DNA from: Polaromonas sp. AER18D-145
GTDB taxonomy: Bacteria > Pseudomonadota > Gammaproteobacteria > Burkholderiales > Burkholderiaceae_C
Assembly (NCBI RefSeq): GCF_002379095.1
Contig: NZ_NBZV01000029.1
Coordinates: forward strand, 1 to 60,134
Length of the DNA: 60,134 nt
Direction: 5' to 3'
Part shown: piece after piece, positions 26,019 through 35,031 of the stretch
How positions within the stretch are numbered: the first letter of the stretch is position 1
How the letters are laid out: each line of letters opens with the position of its first letter
Made by a program: the position numbers and the translations under genes
Notes under the pieces: model-generated
Seen by the model: the letters and a program-made list of their open reading frames with translations, nothing else
The model's database searches: none
Told to the model about the DNA's origin: nothing

Positions 26019-27911
26019 ATGAACGAACACCCCCTCCCGCCCAAAGACCGGTTTTGCGACCTGGTGATGAAAGGCGGCGTCACCAGCGGTATTGTTTACC
26101 CCAAGGCCATCAGCCGGCTGGCGGCACACTACCACTTCAAGAACATCGGCGGCTCCTCGGCCGGCGCCATTGCGGCGGCCGTGACCGCCGCCGCGGAGTA
26201 CCGCCGGCGGCACACCGGCAGCATGGCCGGGTTTGAGCGCCTCGCCCGCCTGCCGGACGAACTCGGACAGCGGCCGGACAAGCAGGGGCCCAGCCGTCTG
26301 CTGCGCCTGTTCCAGCCGCAGCAGACGACGCAGCGGCTGTTCTCGGTGCTGGTGCTGGCGCTGAACCGCGGCGGCACCTGGCGCCGGGTGTTCCACATCG
26401 TCCGCGGGCTGCTGCAGGCCTACTGGGCGGCCAGCCTGGCCGCGCTGGTGCTGGCCGTGGCGGCCGGCTGGAACAGCGGCCTGCTGGCCGGCGTCCTGGC
26501 TTTCATGCTGGCGTGTACCGGCCTGGTGCTCTGGGGGGTTTACCGCGATGTCACGCGCAAGGTCACGGCCAACGGCTTTGGGCTGTGCACGGGCATGAAC
26601 GAGCCCGGTTATGCCGACCCTGCCCTCACGCCCTGGCTCCACGACACCATCCAGCAGGCCGCGGGCCGCGCGCCGGGCGATCCGCCCCTGACCTTCGGCG
26701 ACCTCTGGAGGGCCCCCGGCTTTCCGCCGGAGGGCAGCACGCTGCAGCCGACCGTGCCGCCCAAGTCCATCCATCTGCAGATTTTTACCACCAACCTGTC
26801 GCATGGCCGGCCCTACGTGCTGCCCTTCGAGGAAGGTGACCCACAGCGCAACCAGGGCCAGCATGCCGCCACGCGGCAGCGGCTGTTCTATCGCCGGGAG
26901 GAGCTGGCGCGTTACCTGCCCGCTGATGTGCTCGCCTGGCTCACTGAGCACAGCCGGGCCTACGAGCTAAGCCCGGGCCGTGCGTCATGGGACCCGGCCA
27001 CGACCGACGGCCAAGGGCTGCTGGAACTGCCGGCACCGGAGGACTTCCCGATCGTGCTGGCAGCCCGCATGAGCCTGAGTTTTCCGCTGCTGTTTGCGGC
27101 GGTTCCCCTGTGGGCCATCGACTATGACGCGAAGGAAGGCGTGGGCAGGCGAAGCTTCAAGCGCTGCTGGTTCTCCGATGGCGGCCTGTCGTCCAACTTT
27201 CCGATTCACATGTTTGACGGCCTGGTGCCGGCCTGGCCCACGTTTGGCATCACCCTGGAGCCCAAGCTGCCCGGGCGGGCCAACATGACCTTTCTGCCCA
27301 CCCACTACTACTACGGCTACGGTGAACGCTGGCAGCGTTTTGACGAGCAGGGCAACCCCGGCAGCCGCATGGGCGGTTTCCTGTCCGCGCTGGTCAACAC
27401 CATGCAGGAGTGGAACGACAACACCCTGTCGCGCATGCCGGGCGTGCGCGACCGCGTTGTGCGCCTGCGGCTGCATTCGCAGGAAGGCGGGCTGAACCTG
27501 AACATGCCGGCGGACACCATCACGAGTGTGTCCAGCCGGGGCCTGGAGGCGGCCGACGACCTGATCCGGCGCTACCTGCCGGCTGCCAACGCCGCGCGCA
27601 TCACGGGCTGGGACGAGCAGCGCTGGGTGCGCCTGAACGTGTTCCTGCGCATGCTGGAAAAGCGCCTGCCCGGGGTGCGCGCCGCGCTGGAACACAGCCC
27701 GGCGTCCACCGATTGGGATGCGCTGATTGACCTGGCCGGCCTGGACAAGGTCGCGGGCTTTGACCGTCCGATCACGGCCGACGAAGCGCAGGCGCTGCGC
27801 GCCATGTGTACCTTGCTGAAACAGTTTGCCGATGACTTCATGCCGCTGGCCCGACGGCTGGCCTTTGTTGCCATTCCCGAACCGGAACTGCGGGTCCGGC
27901 CGGCGCTATAA
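26019..27911 (+). CDS. Patatin-like phospholipase-family protein with membrane segments
   Basis: A 630-residue protein. The patatin core is split: MKGGVTSGIVYPKAI (oxyanion loop) and GGSSAGAIAA (GxSxG nucleophile) near the N-terminus, with the catalytic Asp in DGGLSSNFPIHMF near residue 388. Two hydrophobic helices lie between (residues ~135-180). The family hydrolyses acyl esters of lipids; KGG-T-SG variants form a large uncharacterised bacterial group. The stop codon TAA at 27909-27911 lies within an interspersed repeat copy. Convergent with parB. Confidence 0.82.
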   Translation: MNEHPLPPKDRFCDLVMKGGVTSGIVYPKAISRLAAHYHFKNIGGSSAGAIAAAVTAAAEYRRRHTGSMAGFERLARLPDELGQRPDKQGPSRLLRLFQPQQTTQRLFSVLVLALNRGGTWRRVFHIVRGLLQAYWAASLAALVLAVAAGWNSGLLAGVLAFMLACTGLVLWGVYRDVTRKVTANGFGLCTGMNEPGYADPALTPWLHDTIQQAAGRAPGDPPLTFGDLWRAPGFPPEGSTLQPTVPPKSIHLQIFTTNLSHGRPYVLPFEEGDPQRNQGQHAATRQRLFYRREELARYLPADVLAWLTEHSRAYELSPGRASWDPATTDGQGLLELPAPEDFPIVLAARMSLSFPLLFAAVPLWAIDYDAKEGVGRRSFKRCWFSDGGLSSNFPIHMFDGLVPAWPTFGITLEPKLPGRANMTFLPTHYYYGYGERWQRFDEQGNPGSRMGGFLSALVNTMQEWNDNTLSRMPGVRDRVVRLRLHSQEGGLNLNMPADTITSVSSRGLEAADDLIRRYLPAANAARITGWDEQRWVRLNVFLRMLEKRLPGVRAALEHSPASTDWDALIDLAGLDKVAGFDRPITADEAQALRAMCTLLKQFADDFMPLARRLAFVAIPEPELRVRPAL

Positions 27912-27959
27912 AATTTATAGCTGTTCACGCCCGGTCAACGGGGGGGCTGGGCCTATTTG
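27905..27959 (+). repeat. Interspersed ~55-bp repeat, copy 5
   Basis: GCTATAAAATTTATAGCTGT then CACGCCCGG...GGGGGCTGGGCCTATTTG. It overlaps the patatin-like gene's stop codon and reaches the last codons of the convergent parB. Confidence 0.8.
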
Positions 27960-28888
27960 TTGCCGCGCAGACGCTCGATCAGCCCGTTGAGTTCGTCCAT
28001 GGAGGCAAACTGGATGGCGACTTCGCCGGTGTCCTCGCGCCGGCCATTGCGTTTGACCTGCTTTTTGACGCGGACCTCGACGTCGGCCATCAGCAGGTCG
28101 GCCAGCTCTTCTTCCACGCGGCGGGTGTCGCGCGACTTTTCCTTGGTGTTTTTTTGCGGCTTGAGCGAGAACTCGGCACTGAGTTTCTTGACCAGGCTTT
28201 CGGCCTCGCGCACCGACATTTTTTTGGCCGAAATCTGGTTGCCGGCGGTGATCTGCGTGGCCCGGTCCAGCGCCAGCAGCGCCCGCGCATGGCCCATGTC
28301 GATGTCGCCGGCCATCAGCATGGTCTGCACCGGCTCGGCCAGGTTGAGCAGGCGCAGCAGGTTGGAGGCGGCGCTGCGCGAACGGCCCACGGCCTGCGCG
28401 GCCAGTTCGTGAGTGAGCCCAAACTCCTTCACTAGCCGTTGCAAACCCTGGGCTTCTTCCAGCGGGTTGAGGTCTTCGCGCTGGATGTTTTCAATCAGCG
28501 CCATGGCCGCGGCCGACTCGTCGGGCACGTCGCGCACCAGCACCGGCACGCTGTCCAGGCCGGCGATTTTCGCGGCACGGAAGCGGCGCTCGCCGGCAAT
28601 GATCTCGTACTTGCCGTCGTTGGCGCCGCTGGTCAGGCGCCGCACCAGAATCGGCTGCATGATGCCCTGCACCTTGATGGACTCGGCCAGTTCGTAGAGC
28701 GCGCCCTCGTCCATGCGGGTGCGCGGCTGGTACTGGCCGGCGACCAGGTCGGTGAGCCGGAGCGAGGCCGGCTGGCCGGGACTGGTGGCGCTGCTGTTGC
28801 CCTGGTCGGCGTCGCCAGCTTCGCTGACTTTGGGGCCCAGCAGGGCTTCGAGTCCGCGGCCCAGGCCTTTGGGTTTTTTGGTGACCAT
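27953..28888 (-). CDS. parB: Chromosome-partitioning protein ParB (Spo0J)
   Basis: A 311-residue ParB CTPase/clamp. N-terminal KPKGLGRGLEALLG binds ParA. The nucleotide-binding region contains YEIIAGERRFRAAK and ENIQREDLNPLEEA, and a central helix-turn-helix (HELAAQAVGRSRSAASNLLR) reads parS. The C-terminus is the dimerisation domain. It loads at parS sites, three of which are visible at 31179, 32101 and 32311. It is separated from parA by a small hydrolase gene. Confidence 0.95.
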   Translation of the reverse strand: MVTKKPKGLGRGLEALLGPKVSEAGDADQGNSSATSPGQPASLRLTDLVAGQYQPRTRMDEGALYELAESIKVQGIMQPILVRRLTSGANDGKYEIIAGERRFRAAKIAGLDSVPVLVRDVPDESAAAMALIENIQREDLNPLEEAQGLQRLVKEFGLTHELAAQAVGRSRSAASNLLRLLNLAEPVQTMLMAGDIDMGHARALLALDRATQITAGNQISAKKMSVREAESLVKKLSAEFSLKPQKNTKEKSRDTRRVEEELADLLMADVEVRVKKQVKRNGRREDTGEVAIQFASMDELNGLIERLRGNK

Positions 28889-28942
28889 GGTTCTTGTCTT
28901 TCTCTGGTTCAGATTAGAAGGGGCTGATGCGTCTGTGATGCA

Positions 28943-29482
28943 TCACAGACGCATCAGCCGCAGGAGTTGTTCGTGGGCTTCGGGCCAGTCGGCCAGGCCG
29001 CTGTCGGCATTGAGGTGGCCGCGGGGGCCGGCGTCAACCATCGTTGCACCCCAGGCGGCGGCGAACTGCGCCGCCCGCGCTGGCACGCAAAACGGGTCGT
29101 TGTTGCTGGCAAACACCACGGCCGGAAACGGCAGCGGCTGCAGCGGCACCGGCGCCCAGCTGCTGAGCATGGGACGGATGTCCTCACGCTCCACATCGGG
29201 CGGTGCGACCAGCAGCGCGCCCTTGACGCGCTGCGTGTTTTTCGAATGGGCGGCCCAGGCCGCCGTGTGCACGCAGCCCAGGCTGTGCGCCACCAGCACG
29301 GCCGGCTCGTCGCAGGACAGCAGCACCTCTTCGAGCCGCGCAATCCAGTCGCCGCGCAGCGGGTGCATCCAGTCGTGCTGCTCGACACGCTGGTAACCGT
29401 GCGCCCGCTCCCAGCGGCTTTGCCAGTGGTCGGGGCCGCTGTTTTGCCAGCCGGGAAGGATCAGGACGTTCGAGGACTTCAT
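28943..29482 (-). CDS. RBBP9/YdeN-family serine hydrolase
   Basis: A 179-residue alpha/beta-hydrolase of the RBBP9/YdeN type. LILPGWQNSGPDHWQSRWE at the N-terminus, nucleophile VAHSLGCVHTA, Asp in ASNNDPF and His in GPRGHLNAD. Lies between parA and parB, 54 bp upstream of parB. Its presence in the partition operon is probably historical; no link to segregation is shown by the sequence. Natural substrate unknown. Confidence 0.85.
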   Translation of the reverse strand: MKSSNVLILPGWQNSGPDHWQSRWERAHGYQRVEQHDWMHPLRGDWIARLEEVLLSCDEPAVLVAHSLGCVHTAAWAAHSKNTQRVKGALLVAPPDVEREDIRPMLSSWAPVPLQPLPFPAVVFASNNDPFCVPARAAQFAAAWGATMVDAGPRGHLNADSGLADWPEAHEQLLRLMRL

Positions 29483-29499
29483 GCCGGAAAAAGCAGATG

Positions 29500-29563
29500 G
29501 ACTATGATTTTGATAGCTGCCGGCGCAGGTGGTACCTGGGCTGGAGGCCGATTTGGCTTGAAA
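29500..29563 (+). repeat. Interspersed ~55-bp repeat, copy 6
   Basis: GACTATGATTTTGATAGCTG, CCGGCGCAGGTGGTACC, then TGGGCTGGAGGCCGATTTGG followed by CTTGAAA. It fills the parA-hydrolase gap. Confidence 0.85.
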
Positions 29564-29572
29564 CCCGGGCCA

Positions 29573-30343
29573 TCACATGGCCTTGATGCGCTGCACCATC
29601 TCTTCGGCGAAGGTGACGAAGGCCTGGGCGCCTTTGGACGACGGGTCAAACACCACGCCGGGCAGGCCGTAGCTCGGCGCTTCAGCGAGCCGCACATTGC
29701 GCGGGATCACGGTGTTGAACACCTTGTCGCCGAAATGCTCCTTCAGCTGGTCGCTGACCTGCTGCTGCAGGGTGATGCGCGGGTCGAACATGACACGCAG
29801 CAGGCCGATGATGGCCAGGTCCTTGTTGAGGTTGGCGTGCACCTGCTTGATGGTGTTGACCAGATCCGTCAGGCCTTCGAGCGCAAAGTACTCACACTGC
29901 ATGGGCACGATCACGCCATGGGCACAGCACAGGCCGTTGAGCGTCAGCATGGACAGCGAGGGCGGGCAATCGATCAGCACGAAGTCATAGTGCTCGCCGA
30001 CATCCGCCAGCGCCAGCTTGAGCCGCTTTTCGCGGCGTTCGACATCGACCAACTCGACCTCGGCGCCGGCCAGCTCGCGGTTGGCACCGAGCACGTCGTA
30101 GCCGCATTTCTCGCTGCGCACCCGCGCCTCCAGCACCGACGCGGATTCGAGCAGCACGTCGTACACCGTGAGTTCGAGTTTGCGCTTGTCCACGCCCGAC
30201 CCCATGGTGGCGTTGCCCTGTGGGTCCAGGTCGATCATCAGCACGCGCTGGCCGACCTTGGCCAGCCCCGCCGCCAGATTGACCGTGGTGGTGGTTTTGC
30301 CCACTCCGCCCTTTTGGTTGGCAACGCAGAATATTTTGGCCAT
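29573..30343 (-). CDS. parA: Chromosome-partitioning ATPase ParA (Soj)
   Basis: A 256-residue ParA/MinD-type ATPase. Deviant Walker A NQKGGVGKTTTTVNLAAGL, Walker A' DLDPQGNATMGSG and Walker B VLIDCPPSLSMLTLNGL. Partners ParB to segregate parS DNA. Without an N-terminal DNA-binding domain, it is the chromosomal (type Ib-like) form. It follows lysE by 31 bp in the order mnmG-rsmG-lysE-parA-hydrolase-parB. Confidence 0.95.
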   Translation of the reverse strand: MAKIFCVANQKGGVGKTTTTVNLAAGLAKVGQRVLMIDLDPQGNATMGSGVDKRKLELTVYDVLLESASVLEARVRSEKCGYDVLGANRELAGAEVELVDVERREKRLKLALADVGEHYDFVLIDCPPSLSMLTLNGLCCAHGVIVPMQCEYFALEGLTDLVNTIKQVHANLNKDLAIIGLLRVMFDPRITLQQQVSDQLKEHFGDKVFNTVIPRNVRLAEAPSYGLPGVVFDPSSKGAQAFVTFAEEMVQRIKAM

Positions 30344-30374
30344 GTTGTTCTTTGGGTTCTGGAGATCGGAAGGT

Positions 30375-31001
30375 TTACTTGGAGATGGCCAGCTTGATGC
30401 CGAAGCCGATTAAAAACACGCCGGCCGCCTTGTTCAGCACCGCGGAGATTTTCGGGTTGGCGCGAATGCGCGCGGCCAGAAAGTAGGTGATCAGCACCGA
30501 GGTCAAGCCGTACAGAAAGGTCAGCCCCGCAATGGTGGCGGCCATCACCGCAAAGGTTTTCAGGCCCTGGTGCTGTGCCGGGTCAACAAACAGGGGAAAG
30601 AACGCCATGTAAAAAACGATGGCCTTGGGATTGAGCAGGGTGATCAGGAGGGCCTGGCGGAAATAATGGCGCGGCTTGATCTGCAGGATGGGCGCATCGC
30701 CCGGTTTGGCCATCAGCATCTTGAACCCGAGCCAGGCCAGGTAAACCGCACCGGCCCACTGCACCGCATGAAAGGCGGTCGGGTAGGCGGCCATCACGGC
30801 CGACACGCCAGCCACCGCAGCCCAGAGCAGCACCTGATCACCGGCGATCACGCCCAGGGTCGCACCTAGGCCGCCAGCAATACCGCCCTTGCTGGTCGAG
30901 GTGATCAGCGCCAGGTTGCCGGGACCGGGAATCAGCAGAAAAACAATGATGGCGACAACAAAAGCGCCGTAGTCAGCGACGCCGACAAATGAACCCAACA
31001 T
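30375..31001 (-). CDS. LysE/RhtB-family amino-acid exporter
   Basis: A 208-residue membrane protein with about six transmembrane segments. Family marks are LIPGPGNLALITSTSKGGIAG near residues 23-43, GFKMLM, and ALLITLLNPKAIVFYMAFFP around residue 115. Predicted to export amino acids or homoserine lactone-like compounds. It is commonly found between rsmG and parA in Comamonadaceae, as I recall. Same strand as both neighbours. Confidence 0.9.
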   Translation of the reverse strand: MLGSFVGVADYGAFVVAIIVFLLIPGPGNLALITSTSKGGIAGGLGATLGVIAGDQVLLWAAVAGVSAVMAAYPTAFHAVQWAGAVYLAWLGFKMLMAKPGDAPILQIKPRHYFRQALLITLLNPKAIVFYMAFFPLFVDPAQHQGLKTFAVMAATIAGLTFLYGLTSVLITYFLAARIRANPKISAVLNKAAGVFLIGFGIKLAISK

Positions 31002-31111
31002 GGAGACCTCCGGAAAACAGGGGTTTTGAGTTTACGTCAGCGCACAGGCTGAAAATCTCCCGACGCCTGTCATACGCGCCCGATGTGCAGATTTTTTGCC
31101 CGGGCTGTGGC

Positions 31112-31771
31112 TTAAACCGCTGCTTTGGGGCGCAGCCAGAGCATGCAGCGCTCGGCCGCCAGCCCGGGCACGGCCAGTTGTTCCACGTGAAACACCTCCA
31201 CCGTGGCCGGCAGGGCGGCGATTTCGTCCGCCGGGTGTTTGCCCTTCATGGCCATCCAGACACCGTGCGGCGCCAGCGCCCCGGCCGACCATTGGGTGAA
31301 ATCGGCCAGCGACGCAAAGGCGCGCGCGCAGATCACGTCAAAAGGTTGGGCTATCGTCTCGACCCGCGCATGCAGGCCGGTCAGGTTGGGCAGCTTCAGG
31401 GCCAGCGCCGCCTGCTTGATGAACGCGGCTTTCTTGGCCACCGTGTCCACGCAGCTCACGGCCACGGCCGGGCAACAGACGGCGATGACCACGCCCGGCA
31501 AACCGGCACCCGAGCCGACGTCCAGCAGGCTGGCTCCCTGCGCCAATCCGGCCTGCTGCAAATGACGCCGCAGCGGCGCGATGGCCGCCAGGCTGTCGAG
31601 CAGGTGATGCGTCATCATTTCCGCCGGATCGCGCACGGCCGTCAGGTTGTAGACCTTGGTCCATTTGGCAATCAGGTCCAGGTAGTCCAGCAACTGCCCC
31701 ACCTGGTGATCGTTCAGGTCCAACTGAAGCGCCCTCAGGCCGGCGCGCAAATCCTGTTCACCGCTGCGCAT
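31112..31771 (-). CDS. rsmG: 16S rRNA (guanine-N7) methyltransferase RsmG (GidB)
   Basis: A 219-residue SAM-dependent methyltransferase that modifies G527 of 16S rRNA. NLTAVRDPAEMMTHHLLDSL and LLDVGSGAGLPGVVIAV (SAM motif I) are diagnostic. The ATG shares one base with the mnmG stop (TGATG), so it is translationally coupled. A parS site lies inside the 3' part of the gene (31179-31194). Confidence 0.95.
   Translation of the reverse strand: MRSGEQDLRAGLRALQLDLNDHQVGQLLDYLDLIAKWTKVYNLTAVRDPAEMMTHHLLDSLAAIAPLRRHLQQAGLAQGASLLDVGSGAGLPGVVIAVCCPAVAVSCVDTVAKKAAFIKQAALALKLPNLTGLHARVETIAQPFDVICARAFASLADFTQWSAGALAPHGVWMAMKGKHPADEIAALPATVEVFHVEQLAVPGLAAERCMLWLRPKAAV
31179..31194. promoter_or_regulatory. 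parS site 1 (15/16 match) within rsmG
   Basis: TGTTCCACGTGAAACA, one mismatch from the conserved parS TGTTTCACGTGAAACA. Coding in rsmG (reading ...VFHVEQL). Confidence 0.85.
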
Positions 31772-33777
31772 CAGGCTTCGGCTTGCTCGGCAGGTTTCAG
31801 GGGAACCGTGTTTTTCCAGAGGTTCTTCTTCAGGTGCACGAGCAACAGCGACACGGTTGCCGGTGTGATGCCGGAGATGCGCGACGCCAGGCCCAGGGTT
31901 TCGGGCCGGTGTTTGGCCAGGGTTTGCCGCGCCTCGAAGCTCAGCGCCGAAACCTGCAGGTAATCCAGGTCGGCCGGCAGCTTGAGGTTTTCGTAGTGCG
32001 AGGCACGCTCCACTTCCGTCTTCTGCAGGTCAATGTAGCCGGCGTATTTGACGGCAATCTCGATCTGCTCGATCACGCTGGTCGCCATGTCGGCCGCCTC
32101 TGTTTCACGTGAAACACCCTCGGCGGGCGGCGCCAGTTCGGGGTTCGCATATTTGCCGCCGTCCAGCGACATCAGCGCGGCGTAGTTCACGTCGGGGCGG
32201 CGCAGCAAATCGAGCAGGGTGTACTCGCGTTCGATGGCCTTGCCCAGCACGCGCTCAGCCTCGGCCAGCGGCAGACTGCGCGGGTTGACCCAGACGGAGC
32301 GCAAGCGTTCTGTTTCACGTGAAACAGCGTCGCGCTTGCGGTTGAAGGCATCCCAGCGGGCATCGTCCACCAGCCCGAGCTCCCTGCCCTTTTCGGTCAG
32401 GCGCATGTCGGCATTGTCTTCGCGCAGCATCAGGCGGAACTCGGCCCGGCTGGTGAACATGCGGTAAGGCTCGGTCACGCCCTTGGTGATCAGGTCGTCC
32501 ACCAGCACGCCGAGGTAAGCCTCGTCGCGCCGTGGCAGCCAGGCCTCTTTGCCCTGGCATTGCAGCGCGGCATTGATGCCGGCGAACATGCCCTGGGCCG
32601 CCGCCTCCTCGTAACCCGTGGTCCCATTGATCTGCCCGGCGAAAAACAGGCCGGCGATGGAACGGGTTTCAAAGCTGGTTTTCAGCGCGCGCGGGTCGAA
32701 GTAGTCGTATTCAATCGCGTAGCCGGGCCGCAGGATATGGGCATTCTCCATGCCCGCCATGGAGCGCACCAGGTCGTACTGGATGTCAAACGGCAGGCTG
32801 GTCGAGATGCCGTTGGGGTAGATCTCGTGTGTGCTCAAGCCTTCGGGTTCGAGGAAGATCTGGTGGCTTTCCTTGCCGGCAAACCGGTTGATCTTGTCCT
32901 CGACACTCGGGCAATAACGCGGGCCCACGCCGTCGATCTTGCCGGTGAACATCGGGCTGCGGTCAAACCCGGAACGGATGATCTCGTGGGTACGCTCGTT
33001 GGTGTGGGTGATCCAGCACGGCATCTGCTTCGGGTGCTGGATCCGCCCGCCCATGAAGCTGAACACCGGCACCGGCCCGGGCGTGCCACCCGGCATGCCG
33101 TCGCCCGGCTGCACCGTGCATTTGCTGAAGTCGATGCTGCGCCCGTCGATGCGCGGCGGCGTGCCGGTTTTCAGCCGGCCCTGCGGCAGCTTGAGCTCTT
33201 TCAGGCGCGCGCTGAGCGACACCGCCGGCGGATCACCCGCCCTGCCCGCCGCATAGTTGTTGAGCCCGACATGGATCTTGCCGTCCAGAAAGGTGCCGGC
33301 CGTCAGCACCACGGTGCGCGCGCGAAACCGGATGCCGACCTGCGTGACCGCCCCGACGACCCGGTCGCCCTCGACCATCAGGTCGTCGACCGCCTGCTGG
33401 AACAGCCAGAGGTTGGGCTGGTTTTCCAGCCGGCGGCGAATCGCCGCCTTGTACAGAATGCGGTCGGCCTGCGCCCGGGTGGCACGCACCGCCGGACCCT
33501 TGGAGCTGTTGAGGATGCGGAACTGGATGCCGCCCTCGTCGGTGGCCAGCGCCATCGCACCGCCCATGGCATCGACCTCCTTGACCAGGTGGCCCTTGCC
33601 GATGCCGCCAATCGAGGGGTTGCAGCTCATCTGGCCCAGGGTCTCGATGTTGTGCGAGAGCAGCAGCGTCTTGCAGCCCATGCGGGCAGCAGCCAGCGCG
33701 GCCTCGGTACCGGCATGGCCGCCACCGACCACAATCACGTCAAATTCTTGCGGATATACATAAGGCGAGTGCATCAC
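31771..33777 (-). CDS. mnmG: tRNA uridine-34 5-carboxymethylaminomethyl-modification enzyme MnmG (GidA)
   Basis: A 668-residue FAD-dependent enzyme that, with MnmE, modifies the wobble uridine of several tRNAs. N-terminal FAD site [50 protein letters not shown], and the GidA signature [13 protein letters not shown]. The C-terminal MnmE/tRNA-binding helical region ends at the rsmG start. First gene of the mnmG-rsmG-par cluster. Two perfect parS sites lie inside (32101 and 32311). A second ATG (33774) is equally possible as start. Confidence 0.96.
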   Translation of the reverse strand: MMHSPYVYPQEFDVIVVGGGHAGTEAALAAARMGCKTLLLSHNIETLGQMSCNPSIGGIGKGHLVKEVDAMGGAMALATDEGGIQFRILNSSKGPAVRATRAQADRILYKAAIRRRLENQPNLWLFQQAVDDLMVEGDRVVGAVTQVGIRFRARTVVLTAGTFLDGKIHVGLNNYAAGRAGDPPAVSLSARLKELKLPQGRLKTGTPPRIDGRSIDFSKCTVQPGDGMPGGTPGPVPVFSFMGGRIQHPKQMPCWITHTNERTHEIIRSGFDRSPMFTGKIDGVGPRYCPSVEDKINRFAGKESHQIFLEPEGLSTHEIYPNGISTSLPFDIQYDLVRSMAGMENAHILRPGYAIEYDYFDPRALKTSFETRSIAGLFFAGQINGTTGYEEAAAQGMFAGINAALQCQGKEAWLPRRDEAYLGVLVDDLITKGVTEPYRMFTSRAEFRLMLREDNADMRLTEKGRELGLVDDARWDAFNRKRDAVSRETERLRSVWVNPRSLPLAEAERVLGKAIEREYTLLDLLRRPDVNYAALMSLDGGKYANPELAPPAEGVSRETEAADMATSVIEQIEIAVKYAGYIDLQKTEVERASHYENLKLPADLDYLQVSALSFEARQTLAKHRPETLGLASRISGITPATVSLLLVHLKKNLWKNTVPLKPAEQAEA
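32101..32116. promoter_or_regulatory. parS site 2 (perfect) within mnmG
   Basis: TGTTTCACGTGAAACA, identical to the universal bacterial parS palindrome; read in mnmG as EGVSRETEA. Confidence 0.95.
32311..32326. promoter_or_regulatory. parS site 3 (perfect) within mnmG
   Basis: TGTTTCACGTGAAACA, 210 bp from site 2. Read in mnmG as [10 protein letters not shown], so the same SRET peptide occurs twice in the protein. Confidence 0.95.
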
Positions 33778-33970
33778 GCCTCCTTCAATAAAGCAGTCGT
33801 CAGGCGAGATGCCTGCGCGCCCTGGAAAAGACCGGCCGGGCCGGAGAAGTCAGCAAACAGCTTGCCGCTCTCACAGGACGAAAAGCATGATTTTATCAGG
33901 GTGCCTCTTTTTTGTGCTGCCGGCGCCCAACCAGGCCAGCGCCGCTCTGTCTGCCGGCCAGGCCGACGGT

Positions 33971-34027
33971 TTGCTATGTTTTTAATAGCTACAGGCGCTT
34001 GATCCATAAGGGCTCATGGCCAAAATC
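33971..34027 (+). repeat. Interspersed ~55-bp repeat, copy 7 (type copy)
   Basis: TTTGCTATGTTTTTAATAGC, TACAGGCGCTTGATCCATAA, then GGGCTCATGGCCAAAAT. Used here as the reference for the family because it shows all blocks clearly. Lies in the mnmG / FMN-reductase divergent spacer. Confidence 0.85.
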
Positions 34028-34103
34028 GCTGATGACACCTACCGGCAGCAGCATCCCGGCCAGCCAGACGGCGAAGGCACCGGCAGGCAAGCACAATAGG
34101 GGC

Positions 34104-34682
34104 ATGAAACTTCTGATCTTCGCCGGCAGCACCCGGCTCGCCTCTTTCAACCGCAAGCTGGCCCAGGTGGCCGCCGGTCTCGCGCGCACCAGTGGCGCCG
34201 AAGTCACCCATATCGAGCTGGTGGATTTCGACATCCCGATGTACAACGCCGACCTCGAAGCCCAAGGCACGCCGGCCGACGTCATGAAGCTCAAGCAGCT
34301 CATGTTCGAGCACCCGGGCTGGATCATCTGCTCGCCCGAATACAACGGCAGCTACACCGCCCTGCTGAAGAACACCATCGACTGGGTCTCCAGCCCGGTC
34401 AAGACCGACCCGGCCTGGCAGGACGGCTTCAAGTCCTTCAGCGGCAAGGTCGTGGGCATGCTCAGCGCCTCGCCCGGCGCGCTGGGCGGCCTGCGCTCGC
34501 AAAGCCACCTGGTGCCGCTGCTGCTCAACGCACAATGCTGGGTCGCACCCAAGGCCTTTGCGCTGGGCCACGCCGGCGATGCGTTTGACGCGCAGGGCCA
34601 GCTGGTCAGCGAGGCGCATCGCAAGAACGTGCAGGCGGTGATCGACCAGGTGCTGTTTGCGAGCAGCCGACTTCATGCCTGA
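34104..34682 (+). CDS. NADPH-dependent FMN reductase (flavodoxin-fold)
   Basis: A 192-residue protein with the FMN-binding GSTRLASFNRKLAQ loop at the N-terminus and SPEYNGSYTALLKNTIDWVS in the middle, typical of the FMN_red (ArsH/ChrR/SsuE-like) family. It probably performs quinone, azo or chromate-type reductions as a soluble flavoenzyme. The start MKLLIFAGST at 34104 is chosen because upstream in-frame sequence overlaps a repeat. The gene's stop is followed immediately by another repeat copy. Confidence 0.88.
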   Translation: MKLLIFAGSTRLASFNRKLAQVAAGLARTSGAEVTHIELVDFDIPMYNADLEAQGTPADVMKLKQLMFEHPGWIICSPEYNGSYTALLKNTIDWVSSPVKTDPAWQDGFKSFSGKVVGMLSASPGALGGLRSQSHLVPLLLNAQCWVAPKAFALGHAGDAFDAQGQLVSEAHRKNVQAVIDQVLFASSRLHA

Positions 34683-34737
34683 ATCGACCGCTGGCCCTTG
34701 TTCCATGGGCGCCAACAACTCTCTATTTGATAGCAAG
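34682..34737 (-). repeat. Interspersed ~55-bp repeat, copy 8
   Basis: Minus-strand order: CTTGCTATCAAATAGAGAGT, TGTTGGCGCCCATGGAAC, AAGGGCCAGCGGTCGATT. It occupies the whole gap between the reductase and the cysteine-cluster gene. Confidence 0.8.
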
Positions 34738-34745
34738 AGATCTCA

Positions 34746-35018
34746 ATGAACTGCCGTCCCGGCTGCGGCGCCTGCTGCATCGCGCCGTCCATCAGCTCGC
34801 CGATTCCCGGCATGCCGCAGGGCAAACCGGCCGGGGTACGTTGTGTGCAGCTGGATGAGGCCAATGCCTGCCGCATCTTTGGCCGGCCTGAGCGGCCGGC
34901 GGTGTGTGGGCAGTTGATGCCTTCGGTGGAAATGTGTGGTGATGGTGCGCCGGCTGCGCTGGCCTGGCTCACTTTGCTGGAACAGGCTACGACGCCCGGT
35001 CTGTCATCCGGGACTTGA
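34746..35018 (+). CDS. YkgJ-family cysteine-cluster protein
   Basis: A 90-residue protein with the opening [20 protein letters not shown] and later cysteines in [15 protein letters not shown] and RPAVCGQL. This is the metal-chelating pattern of the UPF0153/YkgJ (CxBxCxxCC) family, proposed to bind zinc or an Fe-S cluster; function unknown. The last codons and the TGA come from a palindromic repeat half (35001-35031), giving an atypical TPGLSSGT tail. Confidence 0.85.
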   Translation: MNCRPGCGACCIAPSISSPIPGMPQGKPAGVRCVQLDEANACRIFGRPERPAVCGQLMPSVEMCGDGAPAALAWLTLLEQATTPGLSSGT

Positions 35019-35031
35019 TCCGGGGTCCATG
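35001..35031. repeat. Palindromic repeat half, overlapping the YkgJ stop
   Basis: CTGTCATCCGGGACTTGATC then CGGGGTCCATG resembles one arm of the element at 671-763 (GTCATCCCG...CCGGATCAAGTCCGGGG). It supplies the stop codon of the upstream gene. Confidence 0.5.

Noticed and set aside
32560..34002. 480-codon plus-strand frame opposite mnmG
   Set aside because: Shadow of mnmG; no family features and no ribosome-binding site.
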